This document shows, in pieces, positions 47,662 through 59,382 of a stretch of DNA of 64,000 bases. Numbering within the stretch: position 1 is the stretch's first letter; every line of letters starts with the position of its first letter. Source of the DNA: Maylandia zebra (lineage: Eukaryota > Chordata > Actinopteri > Cichliformes > Cichlidae). The notes beneath the pieces were generated by a model. The model had not been told where the DNA came from, did not search any database, and worked only from the letters and a program-made list of their open reading frames with translations. Location: assembly GCF_041146795.1 (NCBI RefSeq), contig NC_135172.1, positions 16,565,123 through 16,629,122 of the forward strand. The letters run 5' to 3'. The translations under genes were made by a program, and so were the position numbers.

Positions 47662-50280
47662 CCAAACAGATCAAACAGGATTCTGTCATGAAGATAAAAA
47701 CAGAAATGTAGATAAGAGCAAGTTTGAAATGTGTGTTTTCATCACAGATAGTTAATTACATAAAAACGATGTAAGTCTATACCCAGATATCTTTGATTTG
47801 GTACAGTCTTGCTTTCCAGATAAAACCCCAAAAGGGCATTAATGTAAGACTCTTCTTCACAATTATCGAGTCACGTAGCTCCTGCTGTTGATAACATCTG
47901 TGCTTTTCCTTCAGTGACAAATTAAATATATTTTTATTTGTCATCACTTTAAAACAGGTTATTTTTGATCTTCATTCACAAGTCGTCACAATCTTCTAGT
48001 ATTTGGTGGGGAAAAAAGTTGACAATGATCTTGCGTTTGGTGAACCCACATTAGCGATTCTTAACACACGACTAATGTCACATGTTAGGTTCTTAACATG
48101 CGACACGAGTCATGTGAGACTCTTATCAGAATTGTGATAAAAGTATTCGTAGAGTCAGTCGTGCCCTTTTTCTTTTGCTGTTCTTCTTTTAGGGGTAATT
48201 TGTTGGACTGGATTATGGGGAAGTTACTTTTATCAAAAGTTGTACTTACATTAAAAATGTATTTACATGATCCAATGCATCACTTTATAATTTTACTTTT
48301 TAGGATTAGTGGAAGCGATGACCAGCTTAAAGTTGTTTACCTGGTCATAAAGGATACAAAGGACATTACGTGTGTGAAAACACTATTGAATTAAGCAAAA
48401 TTACTTTATTTCCAAGTAATTTTCGCTGGATTACTTGTCATTTAGCTCACTAACAAAAACTGAAGTTCACACATACTGGTGCCCACTCCTTTCCCTCATA
48501 TTTCCACACTATTATCACTGTGCTATCTAGTCAGAGTCAGACTTATTTTTGTTAGTCTCTCTCTCCAGTATCAAAATATAGAAAACTGAAAAATAGACCA
48601 TGTGAAAGAGTACATTATATACAAAAAGGACATTTTTTTATTGACAAGACAACATGTATTATATACAGTCTCAGTAAAAGTGCCAGTAATCCAATTAATT
48701 AATACATGGTTACGAAAGACTATTGTTTAAAAAAATGACATTGAATCACGTGTAATCACTCTGTTTAGGACTGAATCCGAGAAACTGGGGAGAAAATGGG
48801 AATGAATAAAAAAAACCAACATATAAGGTTTTAAGAATGAAAAAATAACATTTTATACCCTGGGCTTTTCCAGCTTGCATTGCAAATGAAATGTGCTGTG
48901 TGTACACTAGCTTCTTTCAGTTTATCCTGGTGTTAATGTGGGCGCACTGGAAAGAGTCAATTGTAAAGTATTTTATGTGGCGGTTTAGCTCTTTGTATGC
49001 CAGGCTCTGTGATGCTGAGTCTCATATTACTGCTTTTAAGTCTGAAGCTCTGATTCTGCCGTAATAGCTACTTGCATTATCTCTCCTCCTGACTGCTAAA
49101 CAATGAAAGGCGCTACATATCCAGTCTTTCATTGTTTAGCACTGCTGGTTTAAAGTGACAGCGTCAGAACAGTACACACAGTGTAACATGTGATGGCGTA
49201 AATCAGTCTTTTACTCATACTTCACATACTTTAGTGTTTTTAATAATGCCGCACACATTAATCTTAGTTGTGTTTTAATGTAACTATAGAAGCCATATAT
49301 CAGCAGCTTCATCCCTTTTAGGGATTATAAAAATAGAAACAAATGTCAAATCTAGACTGTTAGTCTATATAGTTGCACTGTTTTTAAACTGGTGTGAAAT
49401 ATTCACCCTTTTAAACGTGTATTACTCATCGTCCACCTTTTTATCAAGATGACACAGAATTATTACAGCATGTAAACACAACTCTGACTGGCAAAGATGT
49501 ATTTTTCTACCCCTATATCAGAGAAAACCGAGTGTATCAGCCATGAAATGCACCCGCTGAATGCAGTCAAGTCACTCGAGCTCACATGAGACTTCGCTCT
49601 TATGTAAACAAGACACATCCAAGTCCCGATACCTGATCCAGACAGGCACAGACCTGCCCCTGCCACATAGACATTTCCAATAACACCTGCCAACAACCTT
49701 ATAGCTCATTACCCGCTAATTAAATAGTGTAATGTGAGATATATCGGAGCAGTGGTCTTACCTTGGGCAAATGAGGAAGAACGACTGGCAGGAGGAAACA
49801 CGTACCATTGCTGATCATGGTCATCACATCACAGCCTGTTAAACCTGTTCTCCCCTGGAATTGGAAACATTTTACGTCTCACATGAAAACCAACCTGTTT
49901 GTCTCATTAGTCACCACTGCCTATTCAGAGGTTTTCCCTGCAGGAAGAAAAGATTGTTCAACTTAAATCAGTCTATACCTGCTTACTAGCTGGAATCACT
50001 ATATTTACAAGATCTACAGCAATAAAAAAAACTTTTATAGTATGATTTATTGTTAGATACCCAGCACAAAGACTAATCATTCTTTATGAGGCAATTATGG
50101 AAAGTTTTTTAATAATTGGCAATCATTTCTAATATTTCACATTTTTTTTGTAAATGTCACCACTCCTCCTCTCCTTTTTTTACCTTATTTTTTCCTTCTC
50201 TCTACGTACACCTCCGCATTTAGTCATTAGCTATTATTAATCTCCAACTCTCTTACACAGTGTGCCCTTTGTCCTGTCTT
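47662..50280. other. Upstream region of the LITAF-domain gene, no other gene seen
   Basis: AT-rich DNA without coding signal. It contains one perfect 16-bp inverted repeat at 49094-49141. Upstream untranslated exons of the LITAF-domain gene may lie here (a minus-strand donor-like TAAGGTAAGAC occurs near 49760) but could not be proved. Confidence 0.4.
49094..49141. repeat. Perfect 16-bp inverted repeat (hairpin)
   Basis: TGCTAAACAATGAAAG and its exact complement CTTTCATTGTTTAGCA are separated by 16 nt. It could form a stem-loop in DNA or RNA. Pairing does not extend far beyond 16 bp. Confidence 0.8.
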
Positions 50281-50284
50281 CCTC

Positions 50285-50570
50285 TCCTCACTCCCTCGCT
50301 CGCAGCAGACGGCTGCCCCTCCCTGAGTCTGGTTCTGCTGCAGGTTTCTTCCTGTTAAAAGGGAGTTTTTATATATGCTCTAAGACAACCGGTGCTTTTT
50401 TGGTTTTCTTTTCCTTCTTTCTTTCTTTTTTCTTTTTTTCCCCAAAGCTTTGGAAAGATAGTAACTGGACTGGTTTTTATAAAGCGCTTTTCTACTCCAC
50501 TGGAGTACTCAAAGTTTTATACAACTGCCTCATTCAGCCAGGCAGTCGAGCATATTTGGCAGTTACACAT
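50285..50570. repeat. Fish repeat and SINE-tail fragments
   Basis: 50290-50375 holds GAGTCTGGTTCTGCTGCAGG and CTTCCTGTTAAAAGGGAG, the reverse complement of the family at 1555-1700. After a pyrimidine tract, 50470-50560 carries TATAAAGCGCTTTTCTACTC, a SINE-tail-like stretch. These are mosaic fragments. Confidence 0.5.
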
Positions 50571-50573
50571 CCA

Positions 50574-51125
50574 CCAGCAGCCTGAACTGTTGGTACTTGG
50601 CAGAATGGATCCATTTTTCTCATCCTATCGTCTGAAAGTTGTAACAGAAATTGAGACCCATCAGACCAGGAAATGTTTTTTCTAATCTTTTATTGTCCAC
50701 TTTTAAAGAATGTATCGTCAGTTTCCTGTTCTTAGCAGACAGAAGTGATGCGGTCTTCTGCTGCATTTAGAGATGCTCTTCTGCGTACCTTGGTTGTATG
50801 TAGTGGTTATCTGAGTTACTTTTGCTTCTGTTCATCTCAGAGGAGTCTGGCCATTCTCCTCTGACCTCTGACATCAACATGCATTTTCACCCAGAGAGCT
50901 GCAGCTCACTGGATATTCTCTCTTTTTCTGACCACTCTCTGCAAACCCTACAGATGGTTGTGGTGAATAATCTCTGTAGATGACCATTTTCTGAAATTCC
51001 CAGACCACCCTGTCTTGCACTATGACAATAAGTGCCACATCAAATAACTTAAATCACCTCTCGTCCCCATTCTGATGGTCACTTTGAACCTCAGCTGGAT
51101 ACTCTGCACACCTAAATGCATGTGA
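50574..51125 (-). mobile_element. Tc1/mariner fragment (same family as 45250-46432)
   Basis: The phrases CAGCAGCCTGAACTGTTGG, GAGACCCATCAGACCAGG, CCATTCTCCTCTGACCTCTG and GCAAACCCTACAGATGGTTG occur in family order. The left part and both ends are missing. Confidence 0.7.
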
Positions 51126-51699
51126 ACAGTGAATGGATGTGCATTATTATTATCATTAGGCAGATTAAAGCATATCATTATTGAATTAGTTAACTTTTTT
51201 AAGCCTAGAGCCATTTCAAATACTTCTCAATCAGCTCAACAAATATCAGGAAACACAAACTTTTTCTCTCCAGTTTGTCACAAATTGTGTCTGTGAGCGC
51301 TACAGTATGGAATCAGAACGATGCCACCTTGAAACGAAACCGAAAAATGGATTGAAACCGAAAAAAAATATTGTAACTGAAATAAATATACTGAAAAATC
51401 TTGTATTGAAACCGAAAAAAAAATTGATAGTGAAAAACAATTAATTGAAACTGTAATTTTTTTGTTTTCGCTTACAATTTTTTTTTTGTTTTCGGTTTCC
51501 ATCCATTTTTCGGTTTCAATCCACTTTTCGGTTTCAAACCATTTTTCAGTTTCACTCTGCTGGCACTGTTTTGGTGTACGGGGGCGCGCTGGGGGGCGGG
51601 GATTCCGACCCGCATGTATTTGCATATATTATAATGCTGACCAATGACTGGAGAAAACACTGACGACGCGGCTGCGGTCACGGACAAACTCGCACGTGT

Positions 51700-52900
51700 C
51701 TGTTCGGGAATGGCAGATGCCGAGAGGTCCAGCGTTTACATTACCGACTATTTCAAAGTGACAGCCTGAGGTGTTCTTCAGTAAATTGGACTACCGGACA
51801 GGAGGACCTGAGGCCCCACCGCATTATTTTTGGTAAGTTAAATGTGTTTGTAAGCTAATCCGTAATTTAGGTCCTTAGCTAGCTACCTAAGGACCTAGCT
51901 AGCTAAGATGAGCACTCGGCTGTCGGGGAAACATGTTTTGTAAAGTTCGTTTAGCTAACCCGTGCAGGTGAATGAATTTACCCTGACTAAAGAAATCAAG
52001 AGAAACGCACCGGGCTGCTCAGTGACTAACCACGGTTACTGTACTTTTATTATGAGTATTATACTGTAAGAGCAACGGGCTGGACTCTGCTTCTGCTCCT
52101 GTGCAGAGCTGATTATTAAATATGTGCAAACAGCAGCATGTTTTCTGTCGCTTTCCACATGTGGAAGGACATTAAAGCCAACTTTTAAATTCCCCTCATT
52201 AGTCAATAGCTACGGATTAAATAGCAAAGCCCGATACTTATGTACTGAAACCAACTACTTCCGCTTGTCAGCTTAAGTTAAAATGTTACATTTTTTCCCC
52301 TGATTATTTTTTTTAGCTTTTTTTTTTTTTTACTGAGTTTGTTACAAATATTCAGGTTAAAAAACTGTCCAAATTATTTTTAATGAATTATGTTCACAAA
52401 GTCACATATTCAGTACTCTGTACAGCTTGCATCCTTTAGGACAAATAATTTGAAACGTTAATATTTCTTGTTCAATACTGAGCTGATAACACCTCTGTAT
52501 GTTGTGACCAGGATGCAGCAGCAGACTGAACCTCGACTGAAACCTGCTCCATCATCTCATCTTTGCAGATGTCCATTTATAAAGCATCAACAACTCAAAG
52601 GTAAACATGATATTAGAAAATGTGTTAGTAAAGCCTTTAAAACAAATAAAAAAATAAACAGCTGTCGGCAGAACTGTAGGACTGAACAACTTCAGATCCC
52701 GAGTGTGTGAGGCCGGAGAAGGATCAGCTGTATTTCAGATTTGAGAGATAAACTTTATATTTCAGTTTGTGATGATTCTGTTCTGTTTGTGATTACAGGA
52801 GCTGACCTCAGATTCAGACCTCAGCACCACCCAGTGACAGCAGACAGATCATCCTATATCTTCAATCTTTGTAGTAACTCCAAAATTAACTGAAGAAAAC
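51700..52900 (+). other. Possible spliced transcript, probably non-coding
   Basis: A CpG-rich segment with ATGGCAGATGCCGAGAGG encodes only 19 residues before a stop and ends TTTTTG at a GTAAGT donor (51832). Later segments have acceptor/donor borders: TGTGACCAG at 52510 to AAAG before GTAAAC at 52600, and GATTACAG at 52799 onwards. No long frame joins them. This fits an untranslated or transposon-derived RNA; it is inference from splice signals only. Confidence 0.25.
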
Positions 52901-53149
52901 AGTACAAAGGTTAAAGTACCACATGTGCTGTCAGTGAAAGCTGCAGCTGTTTTATTGATAAATTTAAAGACAAAAAGTCAAAAGGATTAATCACCCCTGT
53001 AACTGTGTCACTATACATCAGCATTAACAGTACCTCAGTTTGGTGTTTCAGAAAACTGCTGATCTCAGACCTGCACAACTTCTGTTTTAAACTCTGAATG
53101 TACTCAGCTACATGAAGAGCACGTGATGTTTTCTCTGACACAATTAAAT

Positions 53150-53447
53150 AAAACGATCGTGGCGATCGTGGCTCAAGAGTTGGGAGTTCGCCTTGTAATC
53201 GGAAGGTTGCCGGTTCGAGCCCCGGCTTGGACAGTCTCGTCGTTGTGTCCTTGGGCAAGACACTTCACCCGTTGCCTACTGGTGGTCAGTGCGCCCCAGG
53301 GTGGCTGTGGCTACAATGTAGCTTGCCATCACCAGTGTGTGAATGTGTGTGTGAATGGGTGGATGACTGGATATGTAAAGCGCTTTGGGGTCCTTAGGGA
53401 CTAGTAAAGCGCTATATAAATACAGGCCATTTACCATTTAAATAAAA
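53150..53447 (+). mobile_element. tRNA-derived SINE, full length
   Basis: A tRNA-like head with A box (GTGGCTCAAGAGTTGGG) and a strong B box (GGTTCGAGCC), a body (GTCCTTGGGCAAGACACTTC) and a tail ending GCGCTATATAAATACAGGCC then ATTTACCATTT. It is well preserved, hence fairly young. Families of this form are abundant in cichlids and other percomorphs. Inserted within the inverted-repeat-bounded region. Confidence 0.85.
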
Positions 53448-53639
53448 CCTGATTAAAAGTCAAAGGTTGTTACTTGTATTTGAACTAAAAACTTGTGATC
53501 TAGAATTCTTTCACTGTTTTTTGACAATAGTGTGTTATTTATCATAAAGTAATTCAGAGTCATTCATACCAGAGTAACCAGTGAGCACAACATATATTTA
53601 ACTTTCTACAGGACTTAAAGCTATTACTATAGCTTATAG

Positions 53640-54052
53640 CTATTACTTAACTGCACTACTGTATAGTTCTGTGTAAATAATCATTCTGTACATATGATGA
53701 TTTTTAATCCTACAACTGTTTATAATTTGCATAGTTCACATTTCTGTATAACTGTATATCTCAGATTTCTGTAGTTTCTCATTTATATCCTGTACATAGT
53801 TTGTACTCACTACAGCCTGTACATACATAGTTATAGAATATTCACAACATATTTCATACCGTGTACATTGTAACATACCATAATAGACCCATTTCTGTAA
53901 TATACTTACATATCTATATTATTGCTAATATATATTGTAATATATCTATATCATGGCTAAAGCACTTCTGGATGGATGCAAACTGCATTTTGTTGCCCTG
54001 TACCTGTGCAATGACAACAAAGTTGAATTCTATTCTATTCTATTATATTATG
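53640..54052 (+). mobile_element. 3' end of a Rex1-like LINE
   Basis: This 410-bp piece matches the 3' UTR of the LINE at 41373-42978 almost throughout (ACTGCACTACTGTATAG, CACTTCTGGATGGATGCAAA, GTTGAATTC plus an ATTCT tail). It is a severely 5'-truncated second copy. Confidence 0.85.
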
Positions 54053-54365
54053 TAAAAGTCCAGACCCTCTGAGGATTATCTGAGTACTTCTAACATTACA
54101 CAAAACAAAGGTCTCCATCAGTGTTCATGAAATGCTGGGTTTATCCTTCTTGTGAGGGAGCTGCTGGTGAAGATCACGAGCCCTGCTTGATCCCGGCGAT
54201 GAGTTTCAGTCTTCCTGGTGTTTCTGAAATGATGCCTCTCACTGTGGGTCAACAGAACTTCTGGCACAGGACAGCTGTAATGAAAGAAATTGAAGTTTTG
54301 GAAATGCCCTATATGTGAGAAGCAGATTTTGTATTTACTTTTCTTTTGCCAATCAAGATAACAAA

Positions 54366-55519
54366 TAGGGGTGGGCGATATAAACGATATATGATAGAAA
54401 CGATATAAATTTGGCTAACGATAGAGCGATATAGTCAAAATCTCTATCGCGATAGTGCATGTTGATGATGTCATCAAGCTGCGCCTGTTTTGGTCGAAAG
54501 CATCGCAGCGGCTACAACCATTATCATCTGCAGATTATGGCGGGCGATAGTCATAGCAAAGAGATGAAGCACTTTTGAAATATGGGGAAAGCCAAAAACT
54601 GCCGTTCCTTCACTTCCGTAACATTGATTCATTAATGTTGAATTCTCTCGCAGCTGCTCTATTCCCATGCTGTTGCAGTATATTAATAACTAACCTCGTA
54701 TTGTGGATGAATAATCTCAGTTGTTCTCCTGACTGAAGTTTGGCCCATGTATAGCATCCTGCTATGTGATTGCATTTGTCCCTGACCACCAGAATCCCTC
54801 ACGTTAACTTTTATTGAGTGGAAAAAAAGTTAGCTGTGTCGCTAGCAATCACATTCACGTAGCACAACATTATATACCAGGTAGTCCAACTTCAGTAACC
54901 CTGCAAACGCCACTGCTGTTTAGTTTTCTGTCTTCATTTATGTTGGTAGCAGAGCTGTTTCAAAAGTCTCTCAGTCAGAACATGGTATGAAATGTTTAGG
55001 TGTAAACTAGCGAGCTAACTTCCTGTTAACTTCTAACTCCGTTAAATTTAATAAATTCTGTTTTCATGGATGCATGGATGTACAACTTAATTGTTACACC
55101 CGATAAAGCAGCAACGCTGATGATTTAATTAAAGATGAAAGAATTTAGACTGTTTTTAATTCTGTGTTCGTTTGACTTTGGGACCTGAAGAAGACGGAGT
55201 TTTGGACCCAGATTACTCCGCGAAGCTCTTCACTACGGCAGCCGTAATCCAGCAAGCAGTGCGGCTTACCAAAGTTGTACTAAAACATTTTTTAACAGAT
55301 TTCTGCACGCCAAAATCGGTTCGAGGTCAGTAAGCACAACCAGAATTCATACATAAGGCACACTCTTGATTTTTGAGAAAATTAAAGGATTTTAAGTGTG
55401 CCTTATAGTGTGGAAAATACGTTATACAGAAGAAAAGAATATATCGCAATATATATCGTTACCGCACATGCTTCAAATTATATCGCGATATGAATTTTAG
55501 GCCATATCGCCCAGCCCTA
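54366..55519. mobile_element. Non-autonomous hAT element with 8-bp target duplication
   Basis: Ends TAGGGGTGGGCGATAT and ATATCGCCCAGCCCTA are inverted repeats, flanked by ATAACAAA at 54358-54365 and 55520-55527. Subterminal ATATCG/CGATAT motifs are repeated at both ends. The 1154-bp interior has no transposase frame. Confidence 0.88.
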
Positions 55520-55657
55520 ATAACAAAGTATAATTTTCACCATACAATTACTAACCTTGTCATCTCCTGCACTGTCTGTTTTGGGCTCTGGGCTCCTCCT
55601 TCCCAGCGCTCATGAGACTGCTTTGATGCACTGTGGTATGAGGTGCTAACCTGTTGA

Positions 55658-56589
55658 CAGTGTTGGGAAGGTTAATTTTAAAATGTATTCCACCAAAGAT
55701 TATAGAAGTAATGTATTCTGAATACTTTACAACTACATGAATGTGCTATTGCTGTGTGATTTATTACTATTACTGAAGGCTACTCGCCATAACAACACCA
55801 ACTAGATGTTAAAATCTTAATATAAATGAGTAACAGTAGGGTGGACATTAGGTAAGGCTGCAGCGATCTCGTGTAGAAAACTATTCAGCACGTATATAAA
55901 ACAGGTCAGCGGCTCCGAACCGTAGTAAAGGGACCTCTGGCTAATACGTCCGGTTCGTGTCGGGCTCATAGCTGAAAACTAGCTTTACTTTGTTGTCTGG
56001 GTCAAGTTTGCTAGCGAGAGACAGAGAGGCGTTGAAAGGCTGCTTATTGTTTCGGAGGAAAACACGAACACAGTGTACAGTCGAGTCTTAACAGCTTACT
56101 TACAGCTGGGCTCGTCAGGCTCTCTTTTTGGCTTTAGTGGTTATTATTATATTTACATGCTTCCAGCTCCTGTTTCTGCTCCGTGACAGCTGTACTTTTC
56201 CTTTTTCTCCCTCCTCGCTCACAGACACATAACGGGTATGGCAGTCCATTCTCCCTGCAGCACTGCCCATGAGGCTACATTGTTTAGGGCGATGCCTGTA
56301 ACACTCTGCTATTGCCTTCATATTAAATAATTTTTGTATAATAATTTTTAGAGGCTCTTATTGTGTGTTTTGTTTGGGTTTCCACCGGCGTGGAATTACC
56401 AAAAAATAGAGAGACCATAGCCTAACATATGAAACAGGTAAATACCGCCATGTAATCCATTTATTTCAACAAACTAACTGTATTCTCAATATCACCTATT
56501 GAACAGTAATTGTAACGGATACATTTACTCATATTTTGTATTTTAAATACGTAACGCCGGTGCATGTATTATGTTACTGCCCAACACTG
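55658..56589. mobile_element. Non-autonomous hAT element with 8-bp target duplication
   Basis: Begins CAGTGTTGGGAAGGTTAA and ends TTACTGCCCAACACTG, flanked by CCTGTTGA at 55650-55657 and 56590-56597. The 932-bp interior is non-coding. It lies only about 130 bp from the neighbouring hAT copy of a different family. Confidence 0.88.
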
Positions 56590-57062
56590 CCTGTTGAGAT
56601 CCTGAGATCCGCTCCTAGAACACCGGCCTCCAACTCCTGAAGAGACACGGGTGTCCCTAAATTTAGCAAATATTAGCTTCAGGCTAGCTTGCTACGACGA
56701 ATAGGCTAATACCAGCATTTTACCACAACTTCACCAGATGTAGCTAAAAAAACTAAACTAATGTCCAGTCCAGTGGGACAGCAAGAAAAGATGACAAAAA
56801 ATGATTACTTACTTGCGGTTTGGAGGTTCGAGCTGAAATTGAAGCAGCCATTGAAAGACGGGAAGAGAGAAAGATGGCAGCTTGGTCAGCACTAGTGGCC
56901 TCTATAATATATGCAAATACATGCGGGCCGGAAACCCCGCCCCCCCAGCGCGCCCCCGGACGCCAAAACAGTGCCAGCAGAGTGAAACTGAAAAATGGAT
57001 TGAAACCGAAAAATGGATTGAAACCGAAAAAAAAAAATTGTAAGCGAAAACAATTCCATACT

Positions 57063-58440
57063 ACAGCTGCTGCAGTGTTAAAGTGACGCAAGAGAAGAAG
57101 ATGAGGGGTTATTTGCAAAGGTAAGGACTGCTCAGCAAGTGAAGTTTTAGAAAATCAAATTTAGATCTGCAATTAATGTTGATTCATTTTAGAGTTTTTT
57201 AACCAAATGTTGGATCAAAATTGCCAAATTATGTCTGTAAAATGTCTTCCAAAACAAATTAAATATACGAATTTTGTCTTATTCAGAGCTTGCATGAAAA
57301 CAGCTGGCAGTTTAGTTCAAGCTACACCGGTTAGTTTGCTGTATCGTGATAACATTTACAATGATGCACTATTTGGGATGGAAGTACTGTTACTAGGTTA
57401 CATCAGGGGTGTTAGGATCTTTGGGTCCTAACACCTCCTAGTTTCTTGAGTTTTTCTTGCTCCTCCCAGTTTTGTGGGTTTTTGGTTCATTCTTGGAGTT
57501 ATTATGTGATTACACTCTAGTTCTTCATGTCCTAGTCATTGCATAAGTTATCACCCTCATACCTTTCTGACCTTTTGAACTGGTACACTCCTGCAAGATC
57601 ACTGAGGTCTGCAGATCAAATGTTCCTAGCTGTCCCAAAGTCCAAATTAAAGCACAGAGGAGATCGAGCCTTTGCCGTGACTGCTCCTAAACTGTGAAAC
57701 AAACTGCTGTTTCACATCAGGACCTTTTATTCCTTGGCTTTTAAATGAGAATAAGTTCATACTACTTTTATTTGTCTTATTTCTTACTCAGATCTTCTCA
57801 CTTTATGCTTCTTAGATTTTGTCATGTCTTCCTATGTTTTTATCTCTTTTGATTATTTAAATGTACAACACTTTGCTCAACAGTTGTTGTTTTAAATGTA
57901 CTATATAAATAAATTCAAGCTCGTTGCTGTAACCTGTTTGTATTTTGATCTTTTGAGTCTGTAAAATTTAGTTATCTTCATCTATGGCCCTGGTCATGCT
58001 TCTGTGTCTCACTGTGCCCTGTCCCTATGGTCGGTCACCCTGTTGTCTCAGGTCAGTCATGTCTCTGTGCTTATTTAGTCTTTACCTGCATCTAGTTTGT
58101 CTCGGGTCTCTGTGTTTGTTTATTTCTGGTCTTATTTTGATCGTCTCTTATGTGTGCATTGTGTTTTTGCTTCTTCTGTCTTGTTAGCCTGATTTAGTTC
58201 ACCTGTGCTCCCTGGTGCACTCCATCTCCCTCATTACTTCCTGTGTCTGTTTAAGCCCTTGTTTGTCTTTCCCTCAAGCTGTGTGTCCTGTGAGTTCCTG
58301 TGTAGTTTCCTAGCTTGTATTCCCACATGTCTGCTTAGTCTTTCTATTCAGTCTCATGTAAGTTCAGCAATAACTGAGTTCAGTTCTATGCCTGAGTCCT
58401 CCATATTGTATAACAAATACCTCTCACACAGTGATAAAGG
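57063..58440. other. Stretch with possible LTR-derived sequence, no gene
   Basis: From 57409 the sequence GTGTTAGGA...TCCTAACAC forms a tight inverted repeat, and 57950-58400 is rich in CTGTGTCT/CTTGTTAGCC-type pyrimidine phrases reminiscent of fish LTRs. No LTR pair or target duplication was found, so no element is called. Confidence 0.3.
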
Positions 58441-58930
58441 GTAGCAGACATTAATTTATATTTGAGGTGATGCTGATTAGACTGGTTTCTACTTTTTACA
58501 CTAGATTTATCATATTAAGGGGGTTAGAAATAAGCCACATAGCTCACAACACATACAGTTATGTCTTGTTGAATTCAAGATAAAGAGCAGTGAATATCAG
58601 AGCAGCAGCACAAGTCAGCTGATCACAGTTTGTACACAAAGAAACTCACAGAACAAATCATTATGTGACTCGTTTCCAAGAAATCTCTAAGAAATTCTTT
58701 TCACTGCACTGCTACATCCAACCTTGATCCTGGTCCATCGTGTCCTCGTAATCCTGCTGAAGCTCAATTTTATGACACATTTGGAGAGTCTCTATAAATA
58801 TTACCGTCTGTGTTGAACGTTTCAAATTCAGCCGTGTGAAGCACTCAACAGACATATAAAGAAGCAAGCATCAAGACAAAAAGTTTAAAGCTTTTTCACA
58901 ACAAAGCCAACACTTTAAACCTGTATCACT

Positions 58931-58936
58931 TTTATT
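58931..58936 (-). terminator. pdia2: Poly(A) signal of pdia2
   Basis: AATAAA on the minus strand about 50 nt after the KDEL stop codon. Confidence 0.55.
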
Positions 58937-58985
58937 AAGAAAATTCAAAGTTGCTAGGTTGATCCTGATTGGCCAAAAAGTGACA

Positions 58986-59350
58986 TTACAGCTCATCTTT
59001 GGATGTTTTGTTGGTCTTTTCCTCTGCGGACTCATTGGGCTCCTGAAAAAGAGGAAAACGTGTGAACTGTGGATTATTTTTAAAAGAAAAACAGCATAAA
59101 TCTGCAGCGTTAACACAAACCTTGCTATCGCCAGCAGCCTTGTCGGCTTCCTTCTTCTCATCCACCTCATCCTCATCATCATCATCATCATCATCGTCGT
59201 CGTCATCCTCATCCTTTTCCTCTTTAGGTAAAACTCCTCCACCATCCAGGAATTTAGAAAATGTCTCCAGGTCCCTTTCTCCAGTGTATTCGATCACCTG
59301 AGAGAAAAGGAAAGAATGCAGTGTGTAGAGGTGTGTGTGTGCGCATGTGC

Positions 59351-59382
<32 letters not shown>

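Larger units (their letters stand above)
51304..57062. mobile_element. Region bounded by long inverted repeats, possibly a composite transposon
   Basis: About 190 bp at 51460-51650 recurs inverted at 56890-57060: an 18-bp minisatellite of CGGTTTCAATCCATTTTT type, then CACTCTGCTGGCACTGTTTT, a GC-box-rich GCGCGCTGGGGGGCGGGG and TGTATTTGCATATATTATA. Outer ends share AGTATGGAAT and its complement. Between lie a SINE, a LINE 3' end and two hAT elements that clearly inserted later. Inside each repeat is a short ATG-started, exon-like segment with a GTAAGT donor. No transposase was recognised and no target duplication is certain. It may instead be two independent inverted repeat copies. Confidence 0.45.

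Noticed and set aside
53160-53230. tRNA gene-like A and B boxes
   Set aside because: The boxes continue into a SINE body and tail with no cloverleaf completed, so this is a SINE head, not a tRNA gene.
57409-58440. Full LTR element starting TGTTAGGATC
   Set aside because: No matching end, partner LTR or target duplication could be found.
58871-59245. Met/Arg-rich frame overlapping pdia2
   Set aside because: Out-of-frame shadow of the aspartate-rich pdia2 exon.
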